Positions 54,377 to 64,000 of a stretch of DNA of 64,000 nucleotides are shown here, one piece after another; the stretch's first letter is position 1; every line of letters begins with the position of its first letter. Made by a program: the position numbers and the translations under genes. The notes beneath the pieces were generated by a model. The model searched no databases, had not been told where the DNA came from, and saw nothing but the letters and a program-made list of their open reading frames with translations. This DNA comes from Sphingomonadales bacterium (lineage in GTDB: Bacteria; Pseudomonadota; Alphaproteobacteria; Sphingomonadales; Sphingomonadaceae), in assembly GCA_016720115.1 (NCBI GenBank), contig JADJXT010000001.1, forward strand, positions 1,054,001 through 1,118,000. The letters are read 5' to 3'.

Positions 54377-55570
54377 ATGAACATGCAGGTTCTCGATGCG
54401 CGCCGCGATCTCAGCGGCGGCTACAAGGTGGATGTCAGCCGCGGCGAGCGGATCGGCCGCGTTTCTTCGGAATGGTTCTCGCGGCCCGATGACGAGCGCT
54501 TCCTGTCGCTCGGCGAGCTGGCCCGCTCGGTGCGCGATCGGTCAGAGCGCAGCCGGACCCGTGTGGTGGAAACCGCGCTGATCCATGTCGAGGCGAGCCG
54601 CACCGATGCCGAGCGGCTGTCGCTGATCCTGCCCGGCGCCGAGGCGCCCGTCGCTCCGACCCACTGGAGCTTCGGCCAACTCGCAAGCCAGGTCGGTGCG
54701 CCCGCAGCCTATCTGCGCCAGCTTCCAGCGCCGTTGGCAGCAATCAACCTGCAATACGGCCTGACCTCGAACCGGACCGAGCAGATCAAGACGCTGGAAA
54801 CCGAGAACGGCCGCGTCGAACTGCGCGCCGTGACCGGCCCCGACTATGGCCGCATCTACGATCACGAACTGGTTGAGGCCGTGCAGCGCATCGCCGGCAA
54901 CGGCACGGGCGATACGCGCTGGAAAGTGCCAGGTGTGCTCGACTGGTCGACGGGGATCTACAATCCGCGCGTCGACATCTCGAAAGACACGACGACGCTC
55001 TACGCCAGCGATCGCGACGTGTTCGTGTTCCTCGTCGACGATCTGAACCCCATCGAGGCGGGCCGCCTGCCGGACGGCTCGCCCGATCTCTACTTCCGGG
55101 GCTTCTATTGCTGGAACTCCGAGGTTGGGGCGAAGACGCTCGGCATGGCGAGCTTCTACCTCCGGGCCGTGTGCCAGAACCGCAACCTCTGGGGCGTCGA
55201 GGATTTCGAGGAGATCAGCATCCGCCACAGCAAATATGCCGCTTCCCGCTTCGCGCATGAAGCCGAGCCGGCTCTGCTGAATTTTGCCAACTCGTCGCCC
55301 ATGCCCTTCATCAACGGCATCAGGGCGGCGCGCGAGCGGATCGTGGCGCGCACGGATGAGGACCGCAGCGATTTCCTGCGCAAGCGGGGCTTCTCGAAGG
55401 CCGAGACCGGAAAGATCATCGACGCGGTGCTGGTCGAGGAAGGTCGCCCGCCCGAGAGCATCTTCGATTTCGTGCAGGGCATCACCGCGGTCGCGCGCGA
55501 CAAGCCGCATCAGGACGCCCGCCTCGACATGGAAGCCAAGGCGAAGAAGCTGCTCGATCGCACCGCCTGA
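54377..55570 (+). CDS. DUF932 protein
   Basis: 397 residues from ATG 54377. 'THWSFGQLASQVGAPAAYLR' and 'RAVTGPDYGRIYDHELVEAV' then 'DRDVFVFLVDDLNPIEA' and 'FYCWNSEVGAKTLGMASFYL' are the DUF932 blocks. Members are core genes of many integrative elements and plasmids and of some phages; the biochemical role is unknown. The 'SGRHSKYAASRF'-like region is preserved and the frame is intact. It opens the rightward backbone transcript. Confidence 0.85.
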   Translation: MNMQVLDARRDLSGGYKVDVSRGERIGRVSSEWFSRPDDERFLSLGELARSVRDRSERSRTRVVETALIHVEASRTDAERLSLILPGAEAPVAPTHWSFGQLASQVGAPAAYLRQLPAPLAAINLQYGLTSNRTEQIKTLETENGRVELRAVTGPDYGRIYDHELVEAVQRIAGNGTGDTRWKVPGVLDWSTGIYNPRVDISKDTTTLYASDRDVFVFLVDDLNPIEAGRLPDGSPDLYFRGFYCWNSEVGAKTLGMASFYLRAVCQNRNLWGVEDFEEISIRHSKYAASRFAHEAEPALLNFANSSPMPFINGIRAARERIVARTDEDRSDFLRKRGFSKAETGKIIDAVLVEEGRPPESIFDFVQGITAVARDKPHQDARLDMEAKAKKLLDRTA

Positions 55571-55639
55571 TCTCCGCAGCCGGATGCGGTTTCCGTGTCT
55601 CCGGCTTTGCGCTTCCGGCCTTCCGGTTTTCCATTTCCG

Positions 55640-55723
55640 TGGCGCTGCCCCTTCAGAGGAAGAGGGCGGCGCTTCGCTTCGTGACGGGTTGGAGGTCGAG
55701 AGAGAGTCTCCCGGCTGCCCGTC
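55640..55723 (+). ncRNA. Structured leader motif, copy 2
   Basis: GACGGG (55683-55688) pairs with CCCGTC (55718-55723), with GTCGAGAGAGAG between; an upstream hairpin has CCCCTTCAGAGGAAGAGG. It ends 14 bp before the ParB-like start. Same architecture as copies 1 and 3. Confidence 0.6.
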
Positions 55724-55737
55724 GCGGAGTAATGACC

Positions 55738-57884
55738 ATGGCAACCGCCATTCAGAAGATCACCCTGTCGTCGTCGCGCGACATTCCCTTCAACAAGCTG
55801 GTGCTCAGCCAGGCCAACGTCCGGCGCGTGAAGGCCGGCGTCTCGATCGAGGAGCTGGCCGAGTCCATCGCCCGGCGCGGCCTCATCCAGTCCCTTCACG
55901 TGCGCCCCGTTCTCGATGGCGAAGGCCAGGAGACCGGCATGTTCGAGGTGCCGGCCGGCGGCCGCCGCTTCCGCGCGCTCGAACTGCTGGCCAAGCAGAA
56001 GCGGCTGGCCAGGACCGCGCCGGTGCCCTGCGTCGTCGGCGATGCGGCCAGCGGCATCCTGATCGACGAAATCTCGCTGATCGAGAACATCGAGCGCGCG
56101 CCGCTGCATCCGCTCGACCAGTTCCGGGCGTTCCAGGCCATGCGCGACAAGGGCATGACCGAGGAAGCGATCGCCGCCGCCTTCTTCGTCGGCGTCAACG
56201 TGGTGAAGCAGCGCCTGCGCCTGGCGTCGGTCTCGCCCACGCTGCTCGACATCTATGCCGAGGACGACATGACGCTCGAAATGCTGATGGCCTTCACCGT
56301 GTCGGCCGATCACGCTCGGCAGAAACAGGTCTGGGAGGCGATCAGCGCCGGTTGGCAGAAGGAGCCGTGGCAGATCCGGCGGATGCTGACCGAAACCACC
56401 GTGCGCGCGTCCGACAAGCGCGCCGTGTTCGTCGGCATCGACGCCTACGAGGCGGCCGGCGGCATCATCCTGCGCGACCTGTTCCAGTCCGACGATGGCG
56501 GCTGGCTGCAGGATGCGGGCCTGCTCGATCGGTTGGTCGCCGAGAAGCTGAAGGCCATGGCCGACGAGATCGCCGCCGAGGGCTGGAAATGGGTCGAGGC
56601 CGCGCTCAGCATTCCCTACGGCGTCACCCACGGCTTGCGGAGATCGCCGGCACGCCGCTCGATATGAGCGAGGCGGAACAGGCAACGCGCGACGCCTTGC
56701 AGGTGGAATTTGATCGCTTGGTCGCTGAATATGAAGATGCCGACGAGCTGCCGGACGAGATCGATCAACGCCTTGGCGAGATCGAGGCGGCGATGGAGGA
56801 ACTCGACAATCGGCCCGTCCACTACGATCCCGCCGAGATCGCCATTGCCGGCGTCTTCGTCACCCTCGATGCCAACGGCAAGCTGATCGTCGATCGCGGC
56901 TATGTCCGACCGGAGGATGAACGGCCCGTCGAGCCGGAAAGCGATGATGGCCAGGAGGTCGGCGATTATGAGACCGGGGGAACGACGGCACCTGCCATCC
57001 AGCGCGCCGTCATCACCATCGGCGGCCAGCCCGGCCGGCAGCGGCGGAGGACGACGAGGAGGACGGCATCAAGCCGCTGCCCGAACGCCTCATCACCGAA
57101 CTGACGGCGCATCGCACGCTCGCCCTGCGCGACGCCGTGGCCAGCCACCCGCACGTCGCCATGACCGCGCTGCTGCACAAGCTGGTCTCGGACACCTTCC
57201 TGCACCGACCGGCGACGGGCGCGCTGGAAGCCAATGTCCGGGAGGTTCACTTCGCCGCACAGGCCGAGGAGTTGAAGGACAGCCCTTCGGCGCAATCCGT
57301 CACCGACCGGCATGATCGCTGGGGCGACCATGTTCCGGCCGATGACGAGGCGCTGTGGGATTGGCTCGTCGCGCTCGACGACGACAATCGCATGGAGCTG
57401 CTCGCCCATTGCGTCAGCTATGGCGTCAACGCGCTCTACGAACGGCCCAACCCCCTACAGCGGCTCCGGCGTCAGCGAGCACGGGCTGAAGGTCCGCCTG
57501 GCGCAGGCCGATCGTCTGGCGCGAGCGACCGGCCTCGACATGGTGCAGGTGGGTTGGCGGCCGACCGTCGGCAACTATCTCGGCCGCGTCACCAAGCCGC
57601 GCATCGTGGAGGCCGTCCGCGAGGGTGCCGGCGAACGTGCCGCGCAGCTCATCGACCACATGAAGAAGGGCGACATGGCCAAGGAGGCCGAACGCCTGCT
57701 GGCCGACACCGGCTGGTTGCCGGAGGCGCTTCGCCTCACCGGCGCCGAAAGTGGCACGGTTGCGGAATCCACCAGCCAGGACGGTGGCGACGAAGCGCTG
57801 CCCGCGTTCCTCACCGACGAGGGCGACGAGGAAGACCCGGCCGACATTGAGGAGGATGAGGACGCCATGATCGCTGCCGAGTGA
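55738..57884 (+). pseudogene. ParB/RepB/Spo0J-like protein, long form, with three frameshifts
   Basis: The N-terminal ParB nuclease/CTPase-type domain is intact ('SQANVRRVKAGVSIEELAES', 'IARRGLIQSLHVRP', 'FEVPAGGRRFRALELL', 'ISLIENIERAPLHPLDQFRA') and followed by an HTH ('MTEEAIAAAFFVGVNVVKQR'). The frame then shifts near 56640 (to 'EIAGTPLDMSEAEQATRDAL'), near 57045 (to 'KPLPERLITELTAHRTLALR') and near 57455 (to 'VSEHGLKVRLAQADRLARAT'), ending at 57884 in an acidic tail. The reconstructed ~715 residues is the size usual for ParB-like proteins of alphaproteobacterial integrative elements. It may act in maintenance or transcription of the element. Confidence 0.78.
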
Positions 57885-57945
57885 TCGCCCCGGCGGAAAG
57901 CGGCGCGAGCTGCTTTCCGCCGACCTCACCGACCAATCCCACACT

Positions 57946-57968
57946 GCCCGGCCTGCGCCGGGCTTTTT
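57946..57968 (+). terminator. Rho-independent terminator after the ParB-like gene
   Basis: GCCCGGC-CTGC-GCCGGGC followed by five T. A second hairpin (GGCGGAAAG...CTTTCCGCC, 57892-57921) lies just upstream. Confidence 0.85.
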
Positions 57969-57985
57969 CGTTTCAGGAGCCTGAC

Positions 57986-58401
57986 ATGGCCGACTATTTC
58001 ACCCATTTCTCTTGCCTGCTCGACGTCGGCACAGCCGAAAACGCCTCGCGCGCGCTCGATCTCTACAACGCGCTGTCTCCAGGAAGGCGCATTCAGAAGA
58101 ACCGCCTTCCGAAGGGTTCCCGCTCTCGATCCAGCCCGAGCACGGCGGCACAAAACTCTGGATGCGGGATGACGTCACTGGCGATCCCGAGCGCTTGATC
58201 CAGTTCGTCAAACGCTGCGCTGCCGCGTTCAGCCTGACCGGGCGCTGGGGATTCCAATACGCCAACACCTGCTCGCGGCCGCGTCTCGATAGCTTCGGCG
58301 GCGGCGCGCATGTGCTCGACCTCGCCACGGGCGAGACGATCGGCTGGACCTATACCGATGGCTGGCTCGCCGAGCTCTGGACCGGGGGCACCGACGCCTG
58401 A
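57986..58401 (+). pseudogene. Small hypothetical protein, frameshifted
   Basis: Starts 'MADYFTHFSCLLDVGTAENA' with CAGGAG upstream. After a one-base change near 58080 the sense continues in another frame ('EGFPLSIQPEHGGTKLWMRD', then 'LTGRWGFQYANTCSRPRLDS', ending 'WTGGTDA'). About 138 residues. Proteins of this type are common in plasmid and ICE backbones; function unknown. A terminator follows at once. Confidence 0.6.
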
Positions 58402-58405
58402 GACT

Positions 58406-58438
58406 AAAAGCGCCCGCCTCAAGGTTGGGCGCTTTTTT
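58406..58438 (+). terminator. Rho-independent terminator
   Basis: AAAAGCGCCC and GGGCGCTTTT pair across an 11-nt loop, and the T-run extends to 58438. Confidence 0.85.
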
Positions 58439-58440
58439 CA

Positions 58441-58525
58441 TGCCGGCCCTTGAGAGGAAGAGGTCCGCCGGGACGGGATTGAGTCCGGGCGGTCGAGAGA
58501 GAGCGCCGCGCGGGCTCGTCCCGTC
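58441..58525 (+). ncRNA. Structured leader motif, copy 3
   Basis: GACGGGA (58472-58478) pairs with TCCCGTC (58519-58525), with GGTCGAGAGAGAG between; the upstream block reads CCCTTGAGAGGAAGAGG, nearly as in copy 2. It precedes the methylase-helicase start by 22 bp. Confidence 0.6.
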
Positions 58526-58547
58526 ACGCTCTTTTAAGGCTTCACCC

Positions 58548-61500
58548 ATGAACATTCTGTCTTCCGTTACCGCCGCATCGGCCGCGCCGCTTCCGCTCGC
58601 CCATGTCGCCCGCCATCCTCACCGCCGCCGATGCTGCTGCCCCATCTCGAACGCGGCGCACAGATCGACGCCGCGATCCTGCGCCGCGCCATGGAGACCG
58701 CCTTCGGCGCGTCCGACACATCAGGCGCCTGGGACTGGAAGGCGGCCTACGAAGCGTGCGAAGTCGCTACCGTCCTGTTCCTGCGCAAATACGGCAAGGC
58801 GCTATTCCGTAAAGCCGCATCTCCGGCTGCACGACTTTCCGTGCTGGCGAAGATCGCCGGCCTGCTGCCGACGCACACGCGCCGCTCGGAGGAAAGCCAG
58901 GCCTTCCAGCAATTTTCGACGCCGATCCCGCTCGGCCTGGTCGCGGCCCACGCCGCCGCCATCACCCCCGCCGACCGGGTGCTGGAGCCGTCGGCGGGCA
59001 CCGGCCTGCTGGCCATCCTCGCCGAGATCGCCGGCGGCTCGCTCGTTCTCAACGAGCTGGCCGACACCCGCGCCAGCCTGCTGACCCCGCTCTTTCCGGC
59101 CATTCCCGTCACTCGCTTCGACGCCGCGCAGATCGACGATCATCTCGACGCCCCTGCCGTGCCCTGCGTCGTGCTGATGACCCCGCCGTTCTCGGCGATG
59201 GCGCATGTCGCGGGCCGTGTGCAGGACGCTGGTTTCCGGCATATCGTCTCGGCGCTCAACCGGCTCGCGCCCGGCGGCCGACTCGTCGCCATCACCGGCG
59301 CCAATGTCGGCCCGGACCTGCCCGACTGGCGCGACGCCTTCGTCCGCTTGCAGGAGCGCGGCCGCGTCGCGTTCAGCGCCGCGATCGCCGGCGCGGTCTA
59401 TGCCAAGCACGGCACAACCTTTCCGACGCGGCTGACGATCATCGACAAGCTGCCCGCCGACGATCCGACACTGCTCCCGGCCTCGCCGGGCATGGCGCCG
59501 GACGCCGCCACGCTGCTCGGCTGGATCGGCGCGCATGTGCCGGCACCGCCTGCCGGTCACGCCTCCGTCAATGTCCGCGCCGATCTGCGCCACCGCGCCA
59601 CCGTGCGCGGCTATCTCACCCGCGCCGCCAAGGCCTCGCCCGCGCCGCCCCCGTCGGCCGATCCCGAAGGCATCCCGCTGGCCTATGACATCGTGGACTG
59701 GACGCCCGCCGAGGGCGCGCACCTGACCGAGGCGATCTATGAGGAATACGGATTGCAGTCGATCCGTATTCCCGGCTCTCAGGCGCATCCGACCAAGCTG
59801 GTGCAATCGGCGGCGATGGCCTCGGTCTCGCCGCCCAAGCCCAGCTATCGGCCAATGCTGCCAGCGAACATCACCGCGCTGCTTTCCGACGCCCAGTTGG
59901 AGACCGTCATCTACGCCGGCGAAGCGCATGACGATCATCTCGCCGGATCGTGGACGGTCGACGAGACTTTTGACAGCGTGAGCGCAGCGCCTGCCGACGC
60001 CGCGAACGCCGTCCGCTTCCGCCGCGGCTTCATGCTCGGCGACGGCACCGGCGCCGGCAAGGGCCGCCAGTCCGCCGGCATCATCCTCGACAACTGGCTG
60101 CAGGGCCGCCGCAAGGCGGTGTGGATCAGCAAATCCGACAAGCTGATCGAGGATGCGCAGCGCGACTGGTCGGCGCTCGGCATGGAACGCCTGCTGGTCA
60201 CGCCGCTGTCGCGCTTCCCGCCAGGGCAAGCCGATCACGCTGCCCGAAGGCGTCCTGTTTACGACCTATGCCACGCTACGCTCCGACGAGCGCGGGCGAG
60301 AAGGTTTCGCGCGTCCGGCAAATCGTCGATTGGTTGGGCTCCGACTTCGACGGAGTGATCATTTTCGACGAGAGCCACGCCATGCAGAACGCCGGTGGAG
60401 GCAAGGGAGAACGCGGCGACGTCGCCGCTTCGCAACAGGGGCGCGCGGGGCTGCGCCTCCAACATGCGCTGCCCGACGCCCGCGTGGTCTATGTCTCGGC
60501 GACCGGCGCCACCACCGTCCACAATCTCGCCTATGCGCAGCGGCTCGGCCTGTGGGGCGGCGAGGATTTCCCGTTCGCCACCCGCGCCGAGTTCGTCGAA
60601 GCGATCGAGGATGGCGGCGTCGCGGCGATGGAGGTGCTGGCGCGCGATCTGCGCTCCCTCGGCCTCTATACCTCGCGCTCGCTCTCCTATGACGGCGTGG
60701 AATACGAGCTGGTCGAGCACGCGTTAACCGATGAACAGCGCCGCATCTACGACGCCTATGCCGGGGCGTTCTCGATCATTCACAACCATCTCGACGCGGC
60801 GATGGAAGCCGCCAACATCACCGGCAGCGACGGCACGCTGAACCGGCAGGCCAAATCCGCCGCCCGCTCGGCCTTCGAGATCGGCCAAGCAGCGTTTCTT
60901 CGGCCATCTGCTGACCTCGATGAAGACGCCGACCTTGATCCGGTCGATCGATCAGGACCTCGCCGATGGCCATGCCGCCGTGATCCAGATCGTCTCGACC
61001 GGCGAGGCGCTGATGGAACGGCGCCTGGCCGAAATCCCGACCGAGGAATGGAACGACGTCCGCGTCGACATCACGCCGCGCGAATATGTCCTTGACTACC
61101 TCGCCCATTCCTTCCCGGTGCAGCTCTACGAGCCGTTCACCGACAGCGAGGGCAATCTGTCGTCGCGGCCGGTCTATCGCGATGGCCAGCCCGTCGAAAG
61201 CCGCGAGGCCGTCGCGCGCCGCGACGAGCTGATCGCGCAGCTCGCCTCCCTGCCGCCGGTGCCCGGCGCGCTCGACCAGATCGTCCAGCATTTCGGCACG
61301 GATCTGGTGGCCGAGGTGACGGGCCGCTCGCGGCGCATCGTCCGCAAAGCGCGTCTTCGGGCGGCGACCGTCTCGTCGTCGAGAACCGCGCCGCAGCCGC
61401 CAATCTCGCCGAAACCCAGGCTTTCATGGATGACAGCAAGCGCATCCTGATCTTCTCGGACGCCGGCGGCACCGGCCGCAGCTATCACGCCGAGCTTTCG

Positions 61501-62876
61501 GCGCGGAACACGCGGCTGCGCGTCCACTATCTGCTCGAACCCGGCTGGAAAGCCGACGCCGCCATCCAGGGCCTCGGCCGCACGCACCGGACCAACCAGG
61601 CGCAGCCGCCGCTGTTCCGGCCGATCGCCACCGACGTCAAGGCGGAGAAACGCTTCCTCTCCACCATCGCCCGGCGGCTCGACACGCTCGGCGCCATCAC
61701 GCGCGGCCAGCGCCAGACCGGCGGCCAGGGCCTGTTCCGGCCCGAGGACAATCTGGAAAGCCCCTACGCCCGCGATGCGCTCCGCCAGCTCTATCTCCTG
61801 CTGGTGCGCGGCAAGGTCGAAGGCTGCTCGCTCGACCGCTTCGAGTCCGCCACCGGCCTGAAGCTGATGGACGCGAACGGCATCAAGGACGAGCTGCCGC
61901 CGATCACCACCTTCCTCAACCGGCTGCTGGCGCTGACCATCGAGCTTCAGGGCATCCTGTTCACCGCCTTCGAGCAGCTTCTCACCGCCAAGATCGAGGG
62001 GGCCATAGCCGCTGGCATCTACGATGTCGGGCTGGAGACGCTGACGGCGGAAGGCTTCACCGTCACCGGCCGCCAGACCATCTATACGCATCCGGGCACG
62101 GGCGCCGAGACCCGGCTCCTCACCATCGCGCAGCGGACCGCAACCGCCCGGTCACGCTAGACGACGCGCTCGCCTATCTCGGCGAGCCCGGCGCCAGGCT
62201 GCTGGTGAACGCCAAATCCGGCCGCGCCGCCGTGCAGATCCCCGCCACCTCGATCATGCTCGACGATGGCGAGATCGAACGCCGCGTCCGGCTGATCCGG
62301 CCGATGGAATCGCACACCGCTCCGGTGAAGATGATGGGCGAGACCCATTGGACCGAGGCAGAGCGGAACGACTTCGCCACGGCCTGGAACGCCGAAGTCG
62401 CGGACGTGCCGGCGTTCTCCGACAGCACGATCCACATCGTCGCCGGCCTGCTGCTGCCGATCTGGAAGCGGCTGCCGAACGAGTCCACCCGCGTCTATCG
62501 GCTCCAGACCGACGCGGGCGAGCGCATCATCGGCCGCCGGGTCTCGCCGGCCTGGGCCGCAAACGCGACCACGACCGGCGCAGCCACGCTCGCGCCCGCC
62601 GACGCCTTCATGGCGCTGATCGACGGGCGGACCATTCTCGATCTCACCGAGGGTCTCCAGCTTCGCCGCGTCCGCGTCATGGGCGCCAACCGCATCGAAC
62701 TCTCCGGTTTCACCGAAGCAATGCGCGAGCGGCTCCGCGCCTACGGCCTGTTCCACGAGATCATCTCGTGGAAGCTCAGGATGTTCGTGCCGACCGATGC
62801 CGCCGGCCCCGTGGTGCTGGAGCGCGTGCTGGGCCGCTATCCGGTCCAGCGCATCGGCGAACGCGAGGCGGCGTGA
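58548..62876 (+). pseudogene. Giant methyltransferase-helicase (strawberry-notch-like), with about seven frameshifts
   Basis: A ~1440-residue protein starting 'MNILSSVTAASAAPLPLAHV'. The N-third is an adenine-methylase-like domain ('RVLEPSAGTGLLAILAEIAG', 'VVLMTPPFSAMAHVAG'). The middle is an SF2 helicase: Walker A 'GFMLGDGTGAGKGRQSAGII', 'GVIIFDESHAMQNAGGGKGE', 'VVYVSATGATTVHNLAYAQR'. The C-third has 'GLGRTHRTNQAQPPLF' and ends 'PVQRIGEREAA'. Breaks lie near 58610, 58630, 60222, 60300, 60890, 61350 and 62145. Gains and losses cancel, so start and stop are in the same frame. It is a backbone gene of many alphaproteobacterial integrative elements. Its stop overlaps the toprim start (TGATG). 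Confidence 0.8.
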
Positions 62877-63913
62877 TGACCCGTCTCGACGCTTCCGATC
62901 TGGCGAACCGTCTCGGCCGGGAGGCCGAGGCGGTGTGCCGCCATTATCTCGACGCCGGCCATCGCCAGGGCAATTACTGGCAGGTCGGCGACGTCCGCAA
63001 CACGCCCGGCCGCTCGATGTTCGTGCGGCTCAAGGCGACGGTGAAGGGGCCGGCGGGCAAATGGACCGACGCCGCCACCGGCGAGCATGGCGATCTGCTC
63101 GACGTGATCCGGGAGAGTTGCGGCCTCGCCGACTTCGCCGATGTCGTCGAGGAAGCCCGCAGCTTTCTCAGCCTGCCGCATCCCGAACCCGCGCCGGCGC
63201 CGAAGAAGGCGCAGCACGCCAGCCCCGTCAGGCTCGCCCGAAGCGGCAAGGCGGCTGTTCGCCATGTCGCAGCCGATCAGCGGCACCCCCGTAGAGGCGT
63301 ATCTCCGCCATCGCGGCATTACGGCTTTGCACGGAACCGGAAACCTCCGCTTCCATCCACGCTGCTATTATCGGCCCGACGATCATGGCCCGACCGAAAC
63401 CTGGCCGGCGATGATCGCCGCCGTCACCGATCTCAGGGGCACGATCACCGGCGCGCATCGCACCTGGCTCGCCCCTGACGGCTCCGACAAGGCGCCGATC
63501 GACACGCAGCGCAAGGCGATGGGCGACCTGCTCGGCCACGCCGTCCGCTTCGGGATCGCCGGCGAGGTGATGGCGGCGGGCGAAGGCATCGAAAGCGTCC
63601 TGTCGGCGCGTCAGGCGATACCGCACATGGCGATGGCGGCGGCGCTGTCCGCAGCCCATCTGGCCGCCATCCTGTTCCCGAGACGCTGCGCCGGCTCTAC
63701 ATCGTGCGCGACAACGACCGGGCAGGCGACGGCGCGCGGGACAACCTGGTCGAACGGGCGAACGCGGCCGGGATCGAGGCCATCGTGCTCTCGCCGGTGC
63801 TGGGGGACTTCAACGAGGATCTCCGGCAGCTCGGCATCGACGCGCTCCGGGCGATTGTCCGGGTCCAGCTCGCTCCGCAGGACGTCGCCCGCTTCATGGC
63901 TCGGGCGACATAG
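62876..63913 (+). pseudogene. Toprim-domain primase-like protein, with two frameshifts
   Basis: The start overlaps the helicase stop. The N-terminal part ('GNYWQVGDVRNTPGRSMFVR', 'KWTDAATGEHGDLLDVIRES') resembles the DUF7146/zinc-less primase-like region. After a shift near 63245 come 'AEAYLRHRGI'-like and 'HPRCYYRPDDHG' segments and the toprim Glu in 'VMAAGEGIESVLSARQA'. After a second shift near 63680 the DxD follows in 'RLYIVRDNDRAGDGARDN'. About 345 residues, ending at TAG 63913. Likely primes or processes element DNA after transfer. The last 87 bp of the window hold no recognisable gene. Confidence 0.78.
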
Positions 63914-64000
63914 CGCCGGCAACGGGAAGGCGGTGGGCCGCCATCATCATGCCCGCAGGTCTGCGTTCATCCGTCGAGAGGACCGCGCCTCGGCCTTCGA

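Noticed and set aside
55284..57104. 606-codon plus-strand frame
   Set aside because: Only its last ~150 codons (the middle of the ParB-like gene after a frameshift) make sense. The first part shadows DUF932, the leader and the ParB N-terminus in another frame.
54542..61000. Long minus-strand frames (54542-55744, 55510-56685, 58802-60238)
   Set aside because: They are antisense shadows of DUF932, ParB and the methylase-helicase in GC-rich DNA. Their translations are Arg/Gly/Asp-rich without domains, while the plus strand has clear motifs.

Overview
The window looks like sphingomonad (alphaproteobacterial, order Sphingomonadales) DNA: a chromosomal exopolysaccharide locus on the left, followed by two different mobile elements. 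The assignment rests on the style of the polysaccharide genes, the alphaproteobacterial mobile-element genes (DUF932, ParB, methylase-helicase, toprim) and the visibly higher GC of the right part. It is inference, because no rRNA or species marker is present.

Region 1 (1-19 kb) makes and exports a polysaccharide by a Wzx/Wzy-type route. It holds an ExoY-like initiating sugar transferase, a Wzc-like co-polymerase/tyrosine kinase, an outer-membrane export lipoprotein, a beta-barrel protein, GT4 and GT2 glycosyltransferases, a Wzy-like polymerase, a Wzx-like flippase, two FemAB/CelD-type acyltransferases (one cut by the window edge), a GH16 glycanase lipoprotein, a DegT-type sugar aminotransferase and a GMC oxidoreductase. 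A SleB-type wall hydrolase and a NarL-type regulator sit at its left side. The plus-strand genes from 6.1 to 11.9 kb overlap or nearly touch and read as one operon. A 264-bp inverted-repeat element (19.0-19.3 kb) and an IS3-type transposase remnant (20.5 kb) close the region.

Region 2 (about 20.9-46.8 kb) is an integrative mobilizable element. MobC and relaxase lie at its left, a VirD4-type coupling protein and a large serine recombinase at its right, and no mating-pore genes are seen. Its cargo is mostly defensive: a RES-domain toxin-like protein, an ArdC-type antirestriction protein, a Dcm-like methyltransferase with Vsr and an MvaI/BcnI-type endonuclease, and a Hachiman (hamAB) system. It also carries a PAS-PAS chemotaxis receptor, an orphan prepilin, a leucine-rich-repeat protein and several unknowns.

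Region 3 (46.72 kb to beyond the window end) is a second element. It starts at a 43-nt tRNA 3' fragment next to a tyrosine integrase. A minus-strand five-gene operon (abiEi-abiEii-SIR2-herA-DEDDh exonuclease) has a recognisable promoter and operator. The plus-strand backbone (DUF932, ParB-like, small DUF, giant methylase-helicase, toprim) carries the same structured leader before three of its genes.

A striking feature is single-base frame breaks. I see none in the first 29.7 kb, but roughly thirty between 29.7 kb and the end, and they hit backbone and cargo genes alike. They could be recent decay or sequencing indels; coordinates of broken genes below cover the whole reconstructed gene.
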